Assembly (NCBI GenBank): GCA_030549175.1
Contig: JAUKUA010000007.1
Coordinates: 2,356,001 to 2,420,000, forward strand
Source: Lasiosphaeris hirsuta
Lineage: Eukaryota; Ascomycota; Sordariomycetes; Sordariales; Lasiosphaeriaceae
Length of the DNA stretch: 64,000 nucleotides
Reading direction: 5' to 3'
Made by a program: the position numbers and the translations under genes. Shown one piece after another: positions 46,721-58,680 of the stretch (the first letter of the stretch is position 1; each line of letters opens with the position of its first letter). Below the pieces are notes generated by a model. It did not search any database, had not been told where the DNA came from, and saw only the letters and a program-made list of their open reading frames with translations.

Positions 46721-49700
46721 ATGCAACCAGCACGACCCACGCCGAGGGCTCCAGGGAGCTTCTCGCCCCTGCCCACCAGCAACTCCACAGGTGCCGACCT
46801 GTCGCGCCCAAGGCCGAAGGTGAAGCGTCTAGACACATCCTCGGGTGACGACTCGGCATCCCTGAATATCACCAAGGCCCGCAATGGCCACTCCGCTGCT
46901 CAACTGCCCTCGCCCGCGACCCCCATATACGCAAGCTTCACCTCCCACAGCAACGGCAGCACCGGTAGCCTACACAACTTCTCCCGTCCGACCTTGTCGA
47001 CTGCTGTCTCTGCCGCCCGGTCCGTCGCGGGGACACACTCTCCCAGCGAGCGCAACGGTCCATCTCCCTTGACCCTCCCTCCGACAGGCGCAACGTCCCC
47101 CGCCTCATCGACCTTCTCGGGCCGTGTCGGCCACTCGCGCAAGCACTCGCAGAACGCCGGAATGTTCGAACCCACCCTGCCCTCGACGAGCACATCCAAT
47201 CTATCCCATGTTGGTCTGGCGCAGGCTGGTTTGGCGCAGCCCTCGCGCCCTGCGCAGCGCCGCGAAATGTCGGCTAGCCAGATCGCTGCGCAGGCAGCAT
47301 ACCAGAATCAGCAACAGCAGGCGCAGCAGGCGCACCAAGCTCAGCAAGCTCAGCAGCAGGCTCAGCAGCAGGCTCAGCAGCAGCAGCACCAACACCAGCA
47401 ACACATACAACAGCAACTGCAACACGCTCGCCAGCGGTCTCAGACGGTGCCGGCGCAAGGAGCCGAGTATGAAGCCCCCACCATGTCAAACAAGCGTACA
47501 AGCGGCGGGCCATTGAGCCCTCCACTGCTGAGTTTGACCGAGGCGAGCGCACCGAGAGAGAGCGCCTTTGGACATCAGGGGTACCACAATGGCCTTGTGG
47601 GTAACCATACCCTTGCGGCGACGGCGGCGGCGAACGTCGTCTTTCCAAGATCGGGCCAGTCTTCGCCTAGTCTACCCACGCAATCACAACCGCCTCCACC
47701 GTCGAGCATGCCGCCTCCTGTGCCAGAAAAACCGGCCAAGGAGAAGTCCAAAGTGAAGCTATTTTCACGGCCCGTAAAGATCGGCGTCAAGGCGGAAGCA
47801 AAAGAGAAGCCTCTGCCCAGTCCCGGCAAAATTGGCCACTCGTTCACAAACTTACAACGGGGGAATTTCAGCACTACAAGTCTCGATTCGACATCACAGT
47901 CTTTCTACAGTCTTGCAAATTCGTCTACCGCGACGATCCGTCCGGTTGACATGGCAGCCGTGGAGAGAGATGGCAAAGAGAAAGAGAAGAAGCACCACTT
48001 CTTGTCGCGTCAGAAGCACAAGCTCAAGGAAGAATTCCATTTGCCCCTTTCTTCAGCTTCAAGTAACTCTAAGCCCACCGATCCAAGCGCTCCAAGCAGT
48101 CTTTACAACTTCAACTTGCCGCCAAGTCCAGGCCCCGCTACTACTAGCTTCAAGAGCATGTCAGGACTTGACTTGCGCCATGGTGGGCGAGCTTTGCGCG
48201 ACAAGAAGAAGGAAGAGAAGACTTTTGACGATGCAGCGTCAACGATAAATCTCGGGAGTGAATGGCCTGGTCCAAGCAGCGTCAACTCCGCCTCGGCCCC
48301 TTTGGCTTCGTCCCTCCATCTCAACGAGCCCTTTGACAGTAGCAAATTCGGGTTAAACAACATGTCCCTGGATGATGCGTGGCCCTTCTTGAAGGCCAAG
48401 CTACTTATCATCTTCGAGGCTGAGGACTTACGATTGCCCGTAGAGGACTTAAATCGCATTGTCACGATGCATATCCAGTACTGCATTACGCGCCGAAGTC
48501 CAAACATCATTGTGGAGGATCTAAGAGAGTTACTGTCAACAGGGTTCTCCAGCCTTGACCAGACCCTTCGCAAGACCCCTGAGGACAGGCTGATCCCGTC
48601 GCTCGTCGAGCTCTGGATGTTTACTTTTACTAGCATTTTGCCATACCTCCAGGCCGTTTTCCTACCCCTAGACATGGAATTCGCAGGCAACGGGCCGTTG
48701 CTGTCAGCAGATCAGGCACGCGATTTCTGGGGTGGCATCCCATCGATTAGCTCTCCAATTGAGACCTCTGTGACCATTGGCCATAGCCAACCGGTCAGTG
48801 TGGCACCTGCATCTTCAGTTCTGGAGGTTCGCCGACTTGTCCTCCTCTCTTTTCGCGACATCGTCATCCTGCCGCGTTACGAGACACTCAAGACCATGTT
48901 CTCGCGCCTATCACTCGAGTTTCTCCCACAGTCTCTCGCCTCTATGGCATTAGCCTCGCCCGTCCCCGTCCCATCACCGGGATTTCACAACAATCAAAAC
49001 CAGGGCCAGTACCAGCAAATGTTTTCCACATCACCGTCTGAGTCACAAGCCTCTTTCAACCTTGCCAGCGTCGGCGGCTTCCCCGTCGGGCCCCGGCCCA
49101 ATACTGCCATGTCGCTAGACCCGTCCGTCTCGAGCTTCCATAGTACTAGCACGACGCTCCTCGGCGACAGTTCAGGCAGCGGCAACCGTAGCCGTGCCAT
49201 CAGCAACGTCAGCTTTGGCAGTGATAACACCAATGGCGCCCGGCCGTACACCCCAAACAGCCTCTACGCACTCGGTGGCTCCATATCGAACCTCAGCGGC
49301 AACGGCCCCGCCGGCGGCAATGGCAGCGTCACCAACGGTCCTAGCAGCGGTAGCCTCCGCGACCAAAACGTTGAGGGCTCCAAACAGGTTACCGAGATGG
49401 TTGGCCGCATGCTGCAATGCATGAGCGTGCTTGCCTCCGTTGGTCATGTCCCTGGCGCGGGCGGCCCGCCTACCAGTGCCACGTCCACCACCACCGCCAT
49501 GATTGGGGGCGTTATGGGTGGAAACGGCGGCGATGAGGGCAACCGCATGATTGAGGAGCTGAATAAGCTTCTCAAACTCAATTGGCTCGGACGCGGCCGT
49601 ACAGGACGGAACCGGCGTGGCATTGTTGGGGGCCGTGTCGGTAGGAGGGGCGGGGTCATGCTGCCGCCGCCGCCGCTGCTGGCGTCGGCTAGCTGGGGGA

Positions 49701-49756
49701 TCTCGGCGGGGACGGGGACTAGTGTCACGTCGTCGTCATCCGGTGTTACCTCTTGA
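46721..49756 (+). CDS. BIT61: HbrB/Bit61-type TORC2 subunit
   Basis: Single exon, 1011 aa. It carries the HbrB domain shared by yeast Bit61/Bit2, mammalian Protor/PRR5 and Aspergillus HbrB, peripheral subunits of TOR complex 2; Aspergillus hbrB mutants are hyperbranched. The first 540 residues are disordered, with Ser/Pro-rich blocks and a poly-Gln tract at about 47300-47430. The HbrB core, about 550-745, runs from DDAWPFLKAKLLIIFEAEDL through LNRIVTMHIQYCITRR, VELWMFTFTSILPYLQAVFL and RLVLLSFRDIVILPRYETLK. A Gly/Ser/Asn-rich tail follows, with MVGRMLQCMSVLASVGH. The start MQPARPTPRAPGSFSPLP is the first ATG of the frame. Confidence 0.93.
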   Translation: MQPARPTPRAPGSFSPLPTSNSTGADLSRPRPKVKRLDTSSGDDSASLNITKARNGHSAAQLPSPATPIYASFTSHSNGSTGSLHNFSRPTLSTAVSAARSVAGTHSPSERNGPSPLTLPPTGATSPASSTFSGRVGHSRKHSQNAGMFEPTLPSTSTSNLSHVGLAQAGLAQPSRPAQRREMSASQIAAQAAYQNQQQQAQQAHQAQQAQQQAQQQAQQQQHQHQQHIQQQLQHARQRSQTVPAQGAEYEAPTMSNKRTSGGPLSPPLLSLTEASAPRESAFGHQGYHNGLVGNHTLAATAAANVVFPRSGQSSPSLPTQSQPPPPSSMPPPVPEKPAKEKSKVKLFSRPVKIGVKAEAKEKPLPSPGKIGHSFTNLQRGNFSTTSLDSTSQSFYSLANSSTATIRPVDMAAVERDGKEKEKKHHFLSRQKHKLKEEFHLPLSSASSNSKPTDPSAPSSLYNFNLPPSPGPATTSFKSMSGLDLRHGGRALRDKKKEEKTFDDAASTINLGSEWPGPSSVNSASAPLASSLHLNEPFDSSKFGLNNMSLDDAWPFLKAKLLIIFEAEDLRLPVEDLNRIVTMHIQYCITRRSPNIIVEDLRELLSTGFSSLDQTLRKTPEDRLIPSLVELWMFTFTSILPYLQAVFLPLDMEFAGNGPLLSADQARDFWGGIPSISSPIETSVTIGHSQPVSVAPASSVLEVRRLVLLSFRDIVILPRYETLKTMFSRLSLEFLPQSLASMALASPVPVPSPGFHNNQNQGQYQQMFSTSPSESQASFNLASVGGFPVGPRPNTAMSLDPSVSSFHSTSTTLLGDSSGSGNRSRAISNVSFGSDNTNGARPYTPNSLYALGGSISNLSGNGPAGGNGSVTNGPSSGSLRDQNVEGSKQVTEMVGRMLQCMSVLASVGHVPGAGGPPTSATSTTTAMIGGVMGGNGGDEGNRMIEELNKLLKLNWLGRGRTGRNRRGIVGGRVGRRGGVMLPPPPLLASASWGISAGTGTSVTSSSSGVTS

Positions 49757-52709
49757 ATAAGCTGGGGTGAGGAATCTGGAGTTTGGCTTGGTAAGTGATG
49801 ATGGGTGGACTTCTGGGTTTGTAGGGGTTGGTTGGTAGGCGGAGGGAGGGAGGGGCAAGGGGGTCTGGAATACCCATTGTGCTGATGTATCTGCCGTTTT
49901 TGCGTTTGACTATATTCTTTCTTCCATCTTGGATGGCGGCTGTGGGAATTAGGGGACAGGAGGCTGTCTATAGGTGGTCAGGATTGATCTGGCGTTTTGG
50001 GGGTGTATTTATGGGAGGCAAGACAGGGCAAGGATTTTTGGCTATCATGATTCAGAACTCGGGAGAAGCGGCGCTTGTTATTGCAGGATAAAGCTAGGTT
50101 GAGTTTATAGCGGACTGGTATTTACGCGACTCACCCGACTCACGCGCCAAACTAGCCGACTTGTGCGAATCGCGTGAAATTATCGAGCAAACTTGGCTAC
50201 AGAACAAGCTTCATCTGGAAATTGGTCCTGATAGACATGGATATAGCACTTTTAGGAAGTTGGCAGTAATTTGCAATATTGTATTGTATTAAATATATGT
50301 AAACATATGCTTTCCTTGAGCAAGATGTATTTTCTGTTTAGATTGTCAGCATGTGTCGCTTTCGCAATACGGTAAATGTGATAATGTGGGTTGATCCAGT
50401 CAGACATCCAAGGAAGGTTGCTCCGTCATTTGTCCCAAGTTTAGGCTCTATAGGACTCAAGTGGAAACTGCGAACGTAGGAATATTTCATCATAATGGAT
50501 CGGGGGAAGGGAAGTGTGTCGTACTGAGGAGCATGTTGACTAACCTATTGATTGGTGACGTAAGGCTGTTTAGCAACCTAAACATTAGTTGGGAAAGAAC
50601 GCGAGGCAGCGCCCCTCGAGAAGGACTGTGCTCTGAGCAAAACTTCGTGAACGACTGGACTGGTTTCTGCTTCCTGGTTAGCGAGCCATCAACCAAAATA
50701 TTGGTGTTCACTGCGCGAAACAGCTCCAGCTTCATCAAAAGATGATATTCCGATTTGTCAGACACAAATACTGGCAAGTAGCAGGTATCCCCAGTAGGAG
50801 AAACCCGGACAGACGGAAGTTCCTCATGGTCGATTCAGTTGGGAAAAGAAGACGATGTTCAAATTGTTGTCATCATTCGAATGGGAATGTGCTGGAGTGC
50901 ATGCAAGGTGGCTGGTGGAAGGAGAAAATGGCTTTACCTGCTGCATTGATCGTGCGGCCTAAACCTGCCAAACTGGGCTCACTCGAACTGCTCCCCTCGT
51001 GGACATGAGCTTGGAGACGCGCACAGAGCGCAGAGGTTTCCAGAAATGGCAGCCAGGGCATAGTCTGCAAAATCATGCCAGAGGGTTGCCAGGAGTCTGG
51101 AGGTGAAGGTGGCCGATGTCGAATATGGAAGAGAAGGAAAGGTTGCTTGGAGGTCGACTTGAAGTTGAAGAAATACTCGGGGAGTTGATAGCGATAAGGA
51201 AAATTTTGGGTGGGGCGCAGAGCGTGACTGTGCATGTGATCTCCTATCGCAGGAGAAAAGTGGAAGTTGTGGGTTGCGACAAGGGGTAAGGAGGAAGGGT
51301 CCCTCTTAAAATAGCCTCCGTGTCGCGGGCGTGGCTAAAATCGTTGTATTCAGACTAACGTTCATTGGGGGCTTGAAACAGGCAGTTAACTCAATTTTCC
51401 TCCAAGATCAGAGAGGGAAAGGGAAATAACTGCACAACTCGAAGCTTCAAGATCGGTATGTCCAGCACATGTTCGAGACATTTGCGATCAGAATTGATCA
51501 TTTGCACCTGGGTTGCGCTGTAACATGCACAGCGTGGTCCTCCAATGGGTGCCTGTGGAACTCGCCATAAGCGGGGTACCGGGGCGGAAGAACCCATCTT
51601 CCTGTATTGGGTACTATAATAGCTAACTCGATATTAGGATGAGGCGCTCTCACGCTCCAATCGCTCGCCGCAATATCGCTGTACGAGACACAGGCCCTCG
51701 TTCTCAAAAGCTCGCCATCCCCCAGCGCACAAGGAGGTTGCGGCAAGGCCAAGCCAACTCGCGCACCCGCCTCCCACCCAGCGAGCTTGTGAGTCCCGGG
51801 CTATTTTTTTGGCCCTGCTTGATCGGTGCCCAGGATCCCTCTCTCTGCGACCGCTTCGACGCCTCCCCGTCTGCAGCACTCCTCCCCTGACCCTCTGACC
51901 CTCACCCATTTTTTTTTTTGCGTGTGAGGCATTCTACAGCCTTGACATGCCTTTGCCGTGAACACACCTGAACACACCTGAGGAGAGAAACAAACCCACA
52001 CCTCCGGGACCCCAGGACCGATTTCCCATAATTCTCATCATAAACGCATTTGCAGAGGCCGTTGCACAGTGTGTCCCAGACAATATTTGCGACGGCGGAA
52101 ATATCTGGGGCCATTTGACGTGCCACCGCTGATTTAATCAGCTTTCAATCGGGCAACTTTTTCGCGCGCTTCGTCTCGCTCTCACTCTGCCCCCAGTCGC
52201 TGGCTGGGCTCTGGCTCTGGGCTTCCAAGTCCCAACCCCCCGTCCCAAACTCCACAATCGACCACCATCGACCACCTCCGACCACGACACGTCGCCGCCG
52301 CACCCTCTACCTCGCCCTAACCACGCCTAATAAACGCCAGCCCGACACGTCCTCTTCTGCATGGCTGCAGTGTAATTATCTTTCTTCCTGCGTCTTGGCG
52401 TTGTTGCTTTGCTCCCAATTCTACTTCCGCTCGCTCTCCCGCTGTTCTGCCCCTGCCTCTTCTCGCGCGACGAGTTTCGCCCCCATCGCCCGTCGCCTGA
52501 AGGCGATATCGATTTCGACGCGGTCGTCGCATTCACTTCTCGCCATCTCGCGGCAGAACACCTCAGTTACTCTATCGATCACCCACGGGCGAGAGCCCTT
52601 GCACGCACGCGCGCGCGCTTGACACCCTTCTGTTGGCCGAGCTTCGCATGCGATAACGCGGAGGAACATACGTCGATATCCACGCCGTGGATAATCGACA
52701 CCCCCGGAG
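49757..52709. other. Long intergenic region BIT61 - LIM-binding gene
   Basis: 2.95 kb without a supported gene. It is AT-rich at about 50250-50330. A GAACACACCT duplication lies near 51960-51980. A repeated CGACCAC motif and a C/T-rich leader-like stretch (about 52160-52480) precede the next gene, suggesting a long 5' UTR. Frames of up to about 170 codons on the minus strand near 52.6-53.1 kb are shadows. Confidence 0.6.
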
Positions 52710-55575
52710 ATGATGGCTAGCATGGGACCATCCTTTCCGCCGCACCCCGGCGGGATGCAGCAACATCCAGGCGCTCCTCCTGGTCACCCCATGGCCCCGG
52801 GCATGGCCCACAACCCGAGTCAGCCCGGCGCGAACCCCGGAGGGATACCACACCAACTCGTCGGACACATGGGTGTCTCTGGGCCGGGCGCCCAAATCAA
52901 TCCCGCTGCCCTCATGGGCGGTATGCCACCCGGTGCTGGAAACCCCAACGCCCACGCCATGCAGCACTTGAGTCCAGCGCAAGCTCAGATGTTCCATCAC
53001 CAACAAATGGGAGGAGGACCCATGTGTATGTACCCTGTCCCTACCCCTTTCTCTCACGCAACCCTTCGCCCAGCTCATCGCATACTGACCACTTGTGGCT
53101 AGTCACAAACAACCCGGCCCTCCAACAACAGATGCAGCAGCAGAGGCTACAGCAATTGCAGCAGCAGCAGCAGGCGCGGCAGGCGCTGATGGCTTCGCAG
53201 GTGGCGTACCAGAACATGAATGGTGTGCCCATAGGAGTGCCAATGGGTAACATGAACCCTGCTCAAGTTGCCCAGTACGCCGCACTCAGGAGTCGAATAC
53301 CGGTACCTCTCCCCCCTCACCTCCAGCAGGCACAGCTAGCTCAACAACAACAGGGCCAGCCTATGAACGTAAGATACCTTTAACGTATTGCGACTTGCGA
53401 TGCGACTTCCGTAGGTTTGAGTGTACATATGCTAACTTGATTTATCTAGCCGAATCTTGTAGCTCAGCAAATCGCACTTCAACAGCAACAGCAGCAGATG
53501 AGTCAGATGGGCCAGCAAGGGGGGAATCCTAATCAACATCAGATGAACCCGCATAATATCAACCTTCAACAAGTGCAACTCGCCGCGCTCCAACAGCAAC
53601 AGGCTCAGGCTCAAGCGCAGGCGCAGGCGCAACAACAAGCGCAGCAACAGCAGCAGCAGCAGCAGCAACAACAACAACAACAACAACAGCAGCAGCAGCA
53701 GCAGCAGCAGCACCAGCAACAACAACAACAACAACAACAACAACAGCAACAGCAGCAGCATCAACAAGCCCAGCAGCAACAAGCCCAGCAGCAACAGCAG
53801 CAGGCTCAGCAGCAAGCTCAGCAGCAGCAAGCCCAGCAACAAGCTCAGCAGCAAGGCCAAGGACAAGCTCAGCAGCAGCAGCAGCAGCAGCGGCAGGAGC
53901 AGCAGGCTCAGCAGCAGGCTCAGCAACAGCAAGCTCAGCAACAGGCTCAACAACAGGCTCAACAACAGGCTCAACAACAGGCTCAGCAGCAACAGCAAGG
54001 TCAGGGTGGTCCGGCAAATGGTCCAGGTCAAAATCAAGGTCCAACTCAGGGCCCAACACCTCAACCAAACCCGCAACAGCAGCCTCAGCCCCCTCCGACT
54101 CCTCAGACCACCCAAGCGCAACAAGCCCAGCTAGTTGCTCAGGCACAAGCACAAAATGCTGCTGGCGTTGCAAACCTCATGCAACACCGGAAACCAGACG
54201 GCATGAACCTGAAGGGCGCGTGTTTACTAAAGTTGATGCAGTTTAGTGAGCACCTTAGTGGAGCTCCCGTAAGTCGATTCGTTTATCACGGGCCTATTTT
54301 CAAAAGCTGACTCCACTTCTATACAGAAATCCAAAGACAAGGAGAATAACCTCGCCTATTGGAACAATTTTGTCCAGCAGTTCTTCTCTCACAAGGGTCT
54401 CTTCAGGCACACCATTCTCATCCAAGAATCTTCCGATTCCAGTTCCAATACAGAGAGGCAATACGAGATGTCGTACCCAGCCCTGGCTCGCTACTTCCAC
54501 ACTCACTTTGATAGTGGCGTCAAGACGATGCAATTGATCCTGGATAAAGGAACGATAGATAGGTCACTGCCCAACGATTGCCATTTCATCGAAAACAGCA
54601 ACGCAAGTCTAGTTTACTGGTTCCAAAGCGGCTCACATGTAAGTTCTAGGAATTCCATATCGTCGTCTTCCGCTGAGATACTAATGCTTCATACTAGCTC
54701 GTGGCCAATGGCGTGCTTCGTGCGCAGTTTGACGCTGAGCAGAAGTTCGAGTTATTTGAATTCCAAACAACGAGACACGAAGAGTATGTATCGAGAAATA
54801 TGGTCATTACCTCAGCCAGACCAGTACATAACTGGGTCAAGGAGTGGCGCGCCATGAACCAACAAGATGGCACGCATTCGCCCGAGATGAGCAACAAAAA
54901 GAGCAAGCAGAGACCGATGAAGTCACCACCAAACCCACCACCAGATCTTGACCTCCCATACGCTTCTGTGAAAACCAATATGGGAATCACTGAAGCCGTT
55001 TACCAGTTTCTGGAGGTACGGCCCACTCCTTTCCAGCCTCTTTCACGGGACGCTAACAATGCATGCAGATCGTCGAAATCATGGGCCAAATGAGTCCGCT
55101 CTTCAATTACTACCACTCACATCCCGGGCTTGCGCCCTACAACGCTCTTGAGCAATATGTCAACCAAATCAACGCTTCAGGCCCGCACGTTAACGGTCAG
55201 AATATGTCTCAAGGCGGCCCGAGGACCCCCAGTTTCAACCACCAATTCCCAATGGGCGCTAGCCCAGCAATAGCAAACCAGATGCTGCCCGGTAGCCCTC
55301 ATGTCGGCAGCCCAGCTCCAGGTCAGATGCAGGCGCCAGGGATGCAACTCCAAGCAAGCCAGCAGGGAACCAGCTCGAGTGGGCCTAGTGCCAACACATC
55401 ACCCTCGCAAAACAATAAGCGGAGGAGAGCCTCAGCCGTCAAAACCGAGGAAGACACACCCGCATCTGCACCCACACCAGTGGCCGTTGGAACTCCTCAG
55501 CTCAATGGTGTGCAAAGCAAAGCGAAGCCGTCTACGCCAAGAATGCAAAAGCGGCTTAAGGGCAATCCGACATAA
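52710..55575 (+). CDS. ptaB: LIM-domain-binding transcriptional regulator (PtaB/LDB type) with poly-Q
   Basis: Six exons: 52710-53025, 53103-53368, 53450-54268, 54327-54638, 54698-55015 and 55069-55575, giving 845 aa. It belongs to the LIM-domain-binding (LDB/SEUSS) co-regulator family. In Aspergillus the member PtaB works with SomA in adhesion, conidiation and biofilm control. The N-terminus is Gly/Pro/Met/Gln-rich. Exon 3 holds the giant Gln/Ala tract at residues about 240-380. The LIM_bind domain, about 452-677, is split over four exons: GACLLKLMQFSEHLSG, NNLAYWNNFVQQFFSHKGLF, ERQYEMSYPALARYFHTHF, and ARPVHNWVKEWRAMN. A possible NLS, NNKRRRASAVKTEE, lies near the end. The Leu-rich and Ala-rich open frames opposite the poly-Q are shadows. 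Confidence 0.92.
53591..54000 (+). repeat. CAG/CAA coding microsatellite (poly-Q with Ala)
   Basis: About 410 bp of alternating CAA and CAG codons, interrupted by GCT/GCC/GCG Ala, His and Gly codons. It encodes (Q)n and (AQQ)n blocks of the LIM-binding protein. The mixture of CAA and CAG is typical of fungal poly-Q. Confidence 0.9.
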
Positions 55576-57358
55576 GCTCTCTGCCTTTTGTCACAAAAAG
55601 AACTTTTTTTTTCCAAGGCTCGTGCGCGTCCTTTGGGGGGATACTGTGGTGTCTCGGCGTCATATTGGCTTGGCTCCTCTGGCTTGATATTTTGGGAGGG
55701 TTTGTTTTGGGACACGGCGTGCTGCTTTTGACTATTTGGCTAGGTTACATATCGGGGCGGCGAAGCATCTGGAATCGGACTGCATATACCCATTCTCGCA
55801 TCGAGCTTGTCGCGAAGAGTACTTAGGGGGCGCGGTCTACTTGGTGGCACGGCATTTTTGCTGTCCCCCCATTCCTACCCGACTTGGGGCTGCCAACCGG
55901 CCGTTTTCTCGGGCCACCGAGCTTGGTGAGCAATGTGGCTAGGTTGGCGACTCCTTTTTCTTTTTTCTTTTTGGGCTTGCGGCCTTAATGAACCGGCGTC
56001 GGGTGGGGGGGCAGAGTGAATGACAAGGGCTGTGACGGAGGTGTTTTTCTGTTGGAGCCTTCATGACTTTGACGGAAGACATTGACGAGCGACACTACGG
56101 TTAGAAGCGGCAGATGGAGGAAATGGGTTGGTCTAGTTGAAAGCAGAAAAGAAGAAACCAAAAGCGGAAGCAAAAATGAGGAAGCAGACTGGAGGAAGAC
56201 AGTCGGCTGCTTTGGGGAGGAGAGAATACCTCGCTACGCCCTGCCGAGTGAAAATAGTTGGCCGGCTGGATGTATGACATTGGAGGGTTTCTAATACTGG
56301 CAGGAGGAGAAAGATGGTTGGGGTTTTTGGGGGGTGGAGAGAGGGGTCTGCTACTTTTGTTTCTCGTCTCATCATCATTTTGAGGATTGTCTTGTAAAAT
56401 AGCTCAGCCATTTGGCGGTGCCCTTGTCGGCGGACGGCCGGTCTTGTGTTTTTAGGTTCTTGTTTCGATCGCTGCATTGACTAACTGACTGCAAGCCTAT
56501 CGCGTTTTGCGCCCTTTTTGGTTTGTGAGTTACGTCTTGTTTACTTGGTGTGGTTTTTTATGCTATCTATGTGTGGGGAGAGTTTGATTGGGGTTTGTTT
56601 TGGGGGTTTCTCACAACGGTGTGACAAAAAGGAGCAAAGGAAGCGTGGATAGAGTGGATGGGAGAAGGATAGCCGGTGGTGTTTTGCTTGATCCGTTTTT
56701 TTAGTTGTGATACTCCGTATTCAATACTCATATTTATTGCCTATAATATTATGTATGTGACATGATGTATTCGGTAAATGCGGTTGTAGCAGGCTCAACA
56801 GGTGTAAAGGATAAAAGGGTTGATACTTGTAGCACTGTGTGATGGACTTTCGTCAAAGAGAGTTGATGATCACTGTTGTAAGTTTGGTTGCTGGATTTTC
56901 TCTGAACTCAACCTGACTGTCAAGCCTCAGCATGTCAGCGAATCTTGCTTCAGCACAACATGCGGATAGCATGGCAACCGAAGTCCACTATCAGAGCAAG
57001 CCACAGGTCCACATTCACGACCAGTAACACTGCCATTTCGAAATATAACTTTGAGAAGCGACATACAGGTAGCCCCTGAATAGATCATTCCTCACTGCGA
57101 ATGCATGACGAATTCTAAGATTTTTAACAACCTTTTTGAATAGGTACCTATCCTTCACCCTTGTCCATATCTTGGTATCCCAAACAAAAGAAGCAAAAAG
57201 GTTATTCCCATGTAGACTCAAGATTTCCGTTGGCCTCATGAACTTTGAGCCACCGAGTCGCCATGGATAGCCACTGCCACATCCAGCCACGAAGGTAAAC
57301 GCTTTTCCAAGGACGAGCGTATCATGTTACCACTGTCTACAATGGTCAAGGGCTTTTT

Positions 57359-57411
<53 letters not shown>

Positions 57412-58080
57412 GGTTACCGAATGGAGACATGGAAACAGATGGAAGGGTTAGATTCTGGCAAGCATCAACTCCCTCCTTTGACCGGGCTGAGTTAGGCACT
57501 AACGACGCCATCCATCTAACAGAGTCGCCTTATGCTCTTACATCGGCTACAAAATTTGCCACAGTACCCGCCCAGACTTGTTGGCACGAGTCCTAACCGA
57601 GATGCTTACCCACAATGAAAAGGGATGCGTTCACTCCTAATTATGCACAACGAGTTGGAAGCAGAAATACCAGGCTGCTGCGCCGAAGAAGGAAATGGCG
57701 ATTTCGTGCTAGTCGCACGACCTAGCGATGCTCTCTAGAATAGCCAGGCCTAGCTAGATAGAACATGAAGTGATAGGTGCCGAATCTCCTCCTCTTCTCA
57801 CCCCCAGATCATTTCACTCATGCGTTATGGTGCCTTGGCTCTGCTGGACCGCGAGAATGCTGTTCTGTTCCCCTTCCGCGACCATCTCCCTCCTCCACAC
57901 CCAAGCCAGGCGAACAAAATGCACCAAGACACAACATGATACACGCAAAGTCCATCCAGTTCCATTGATCAACTGATCATCCCGACGAAGGTACCGAAAA
58001 ACGCCATGAGCGGTCTAGGAAAGATGAAGCCAAAGACAAGTGACGTCTTCCCGTAACAATAACGTGGCAGGCAACGTCAT
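55576..58080. other. Long intergenic region LIM-binding gene - ATG8
   Basis: 2.5 kb between converging genes, without a supported gene. The left 1.2 kb is T-rich and probably 3' UTR. A T12-C-T37 tract lies at 57361-57410. Small frames, including one reading through the tract as poly-Lys or poly-Phe, are not genes. Confidence 0.6.
57361..57410. repeat. 50-bp T-rich tract (T12 C T37)
   Basis: A nearly pure T run on plus, read as poly-A on minus. It could be a mononucleotide microsatellite or the A-tail of an old retroposed sequence on the minus strand. No element body is recognised. Confidence 0.85.
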
Positions 58081-58680
58081 TCAAGCAGTCTCGAGGTCAC
58101 CGAACGTGTTCTCGCCTGAGTAGGTGATGTAGAGGAATCTGTTTGAGAGAGAGAGCCACGTGTTAGCCTGTGGAACCGTGTGGGCGCGTTGGGTTATGGG
58201 GTTGGAAGTATTGGGCAGAACGTACCCATCCTCGTCCTTGTGCTCTTCATAGATGCTACTCATGAGAGCAGCAGTTGGAGGAAGAACCTCATCCACGAAG
58301 ATGAAAATGGCCTTCTCGGGAGAAAGCTTGATACGCTTGCGGATAACGTAGACAAACTGGCCTACGGTGAGATCTGCGGGTACGAGGTACTTCTTCTTAT
58401 CGATAGTAGCAATATCAGACTTCTCGACCTTCTCGCAAATAACCTAGAGACAAAGATGGTTAGCAAGCTAGATGCGAGCAGCCGAGAGGTGATGGATGAT
58501 AGATGGCGTGGAGCGACCGGTCGGCGAGAGCTGGCAACGAAATGATGATGGGCGGGACAGCGGAGGTGCGGGCAGCAGCGAGATGCTTACAGGAATGCGG
58601 TCAGAGTATTTCTGACGGATGCGCTCGGCCTCAGCCTTGCGCTTCTCGAAGGGGTGCTCGTCCTTGAACTTGCTTCGCAT
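58081..58680 (-). CDS. ATG8: Autophagy ubiquitin-like protein Atg8
   Basis: Three exons: 58680-58591, 58443-58226 and 58138-58081, with introns of 147 and 87 bp, giving 121 aa. Atg8 is conjugated to phosphatidylethanolamine on autophagosome membranes and also acts on the vacuole. It begins [20 protein letters not shown]. The core includes [20 protein letters not shown] and [20 protein letters not shown], and the end is [13 protein letters not shown] followed by DLETA. Gly116 is the residue exposed when the protease Atg4 removes the last five residues. All three splices restore the invariant family sequence ([21 protein letters not shown]). It is divergent from HEM13. Confidence 0.98.

Noticed and set aside
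53432..54173. Leu-rich and Ala/Val-rich minus-strand frames of 200-230 codons
   Set aside because: They are shadows of the CAG/CAA poly-Q tract, with no motif and no splice logic.
57236..57596. Frames containing poly-Lys or poly-Phe
   Set aside because: They are created by reading through the T-rich tract, with no other coding signal.
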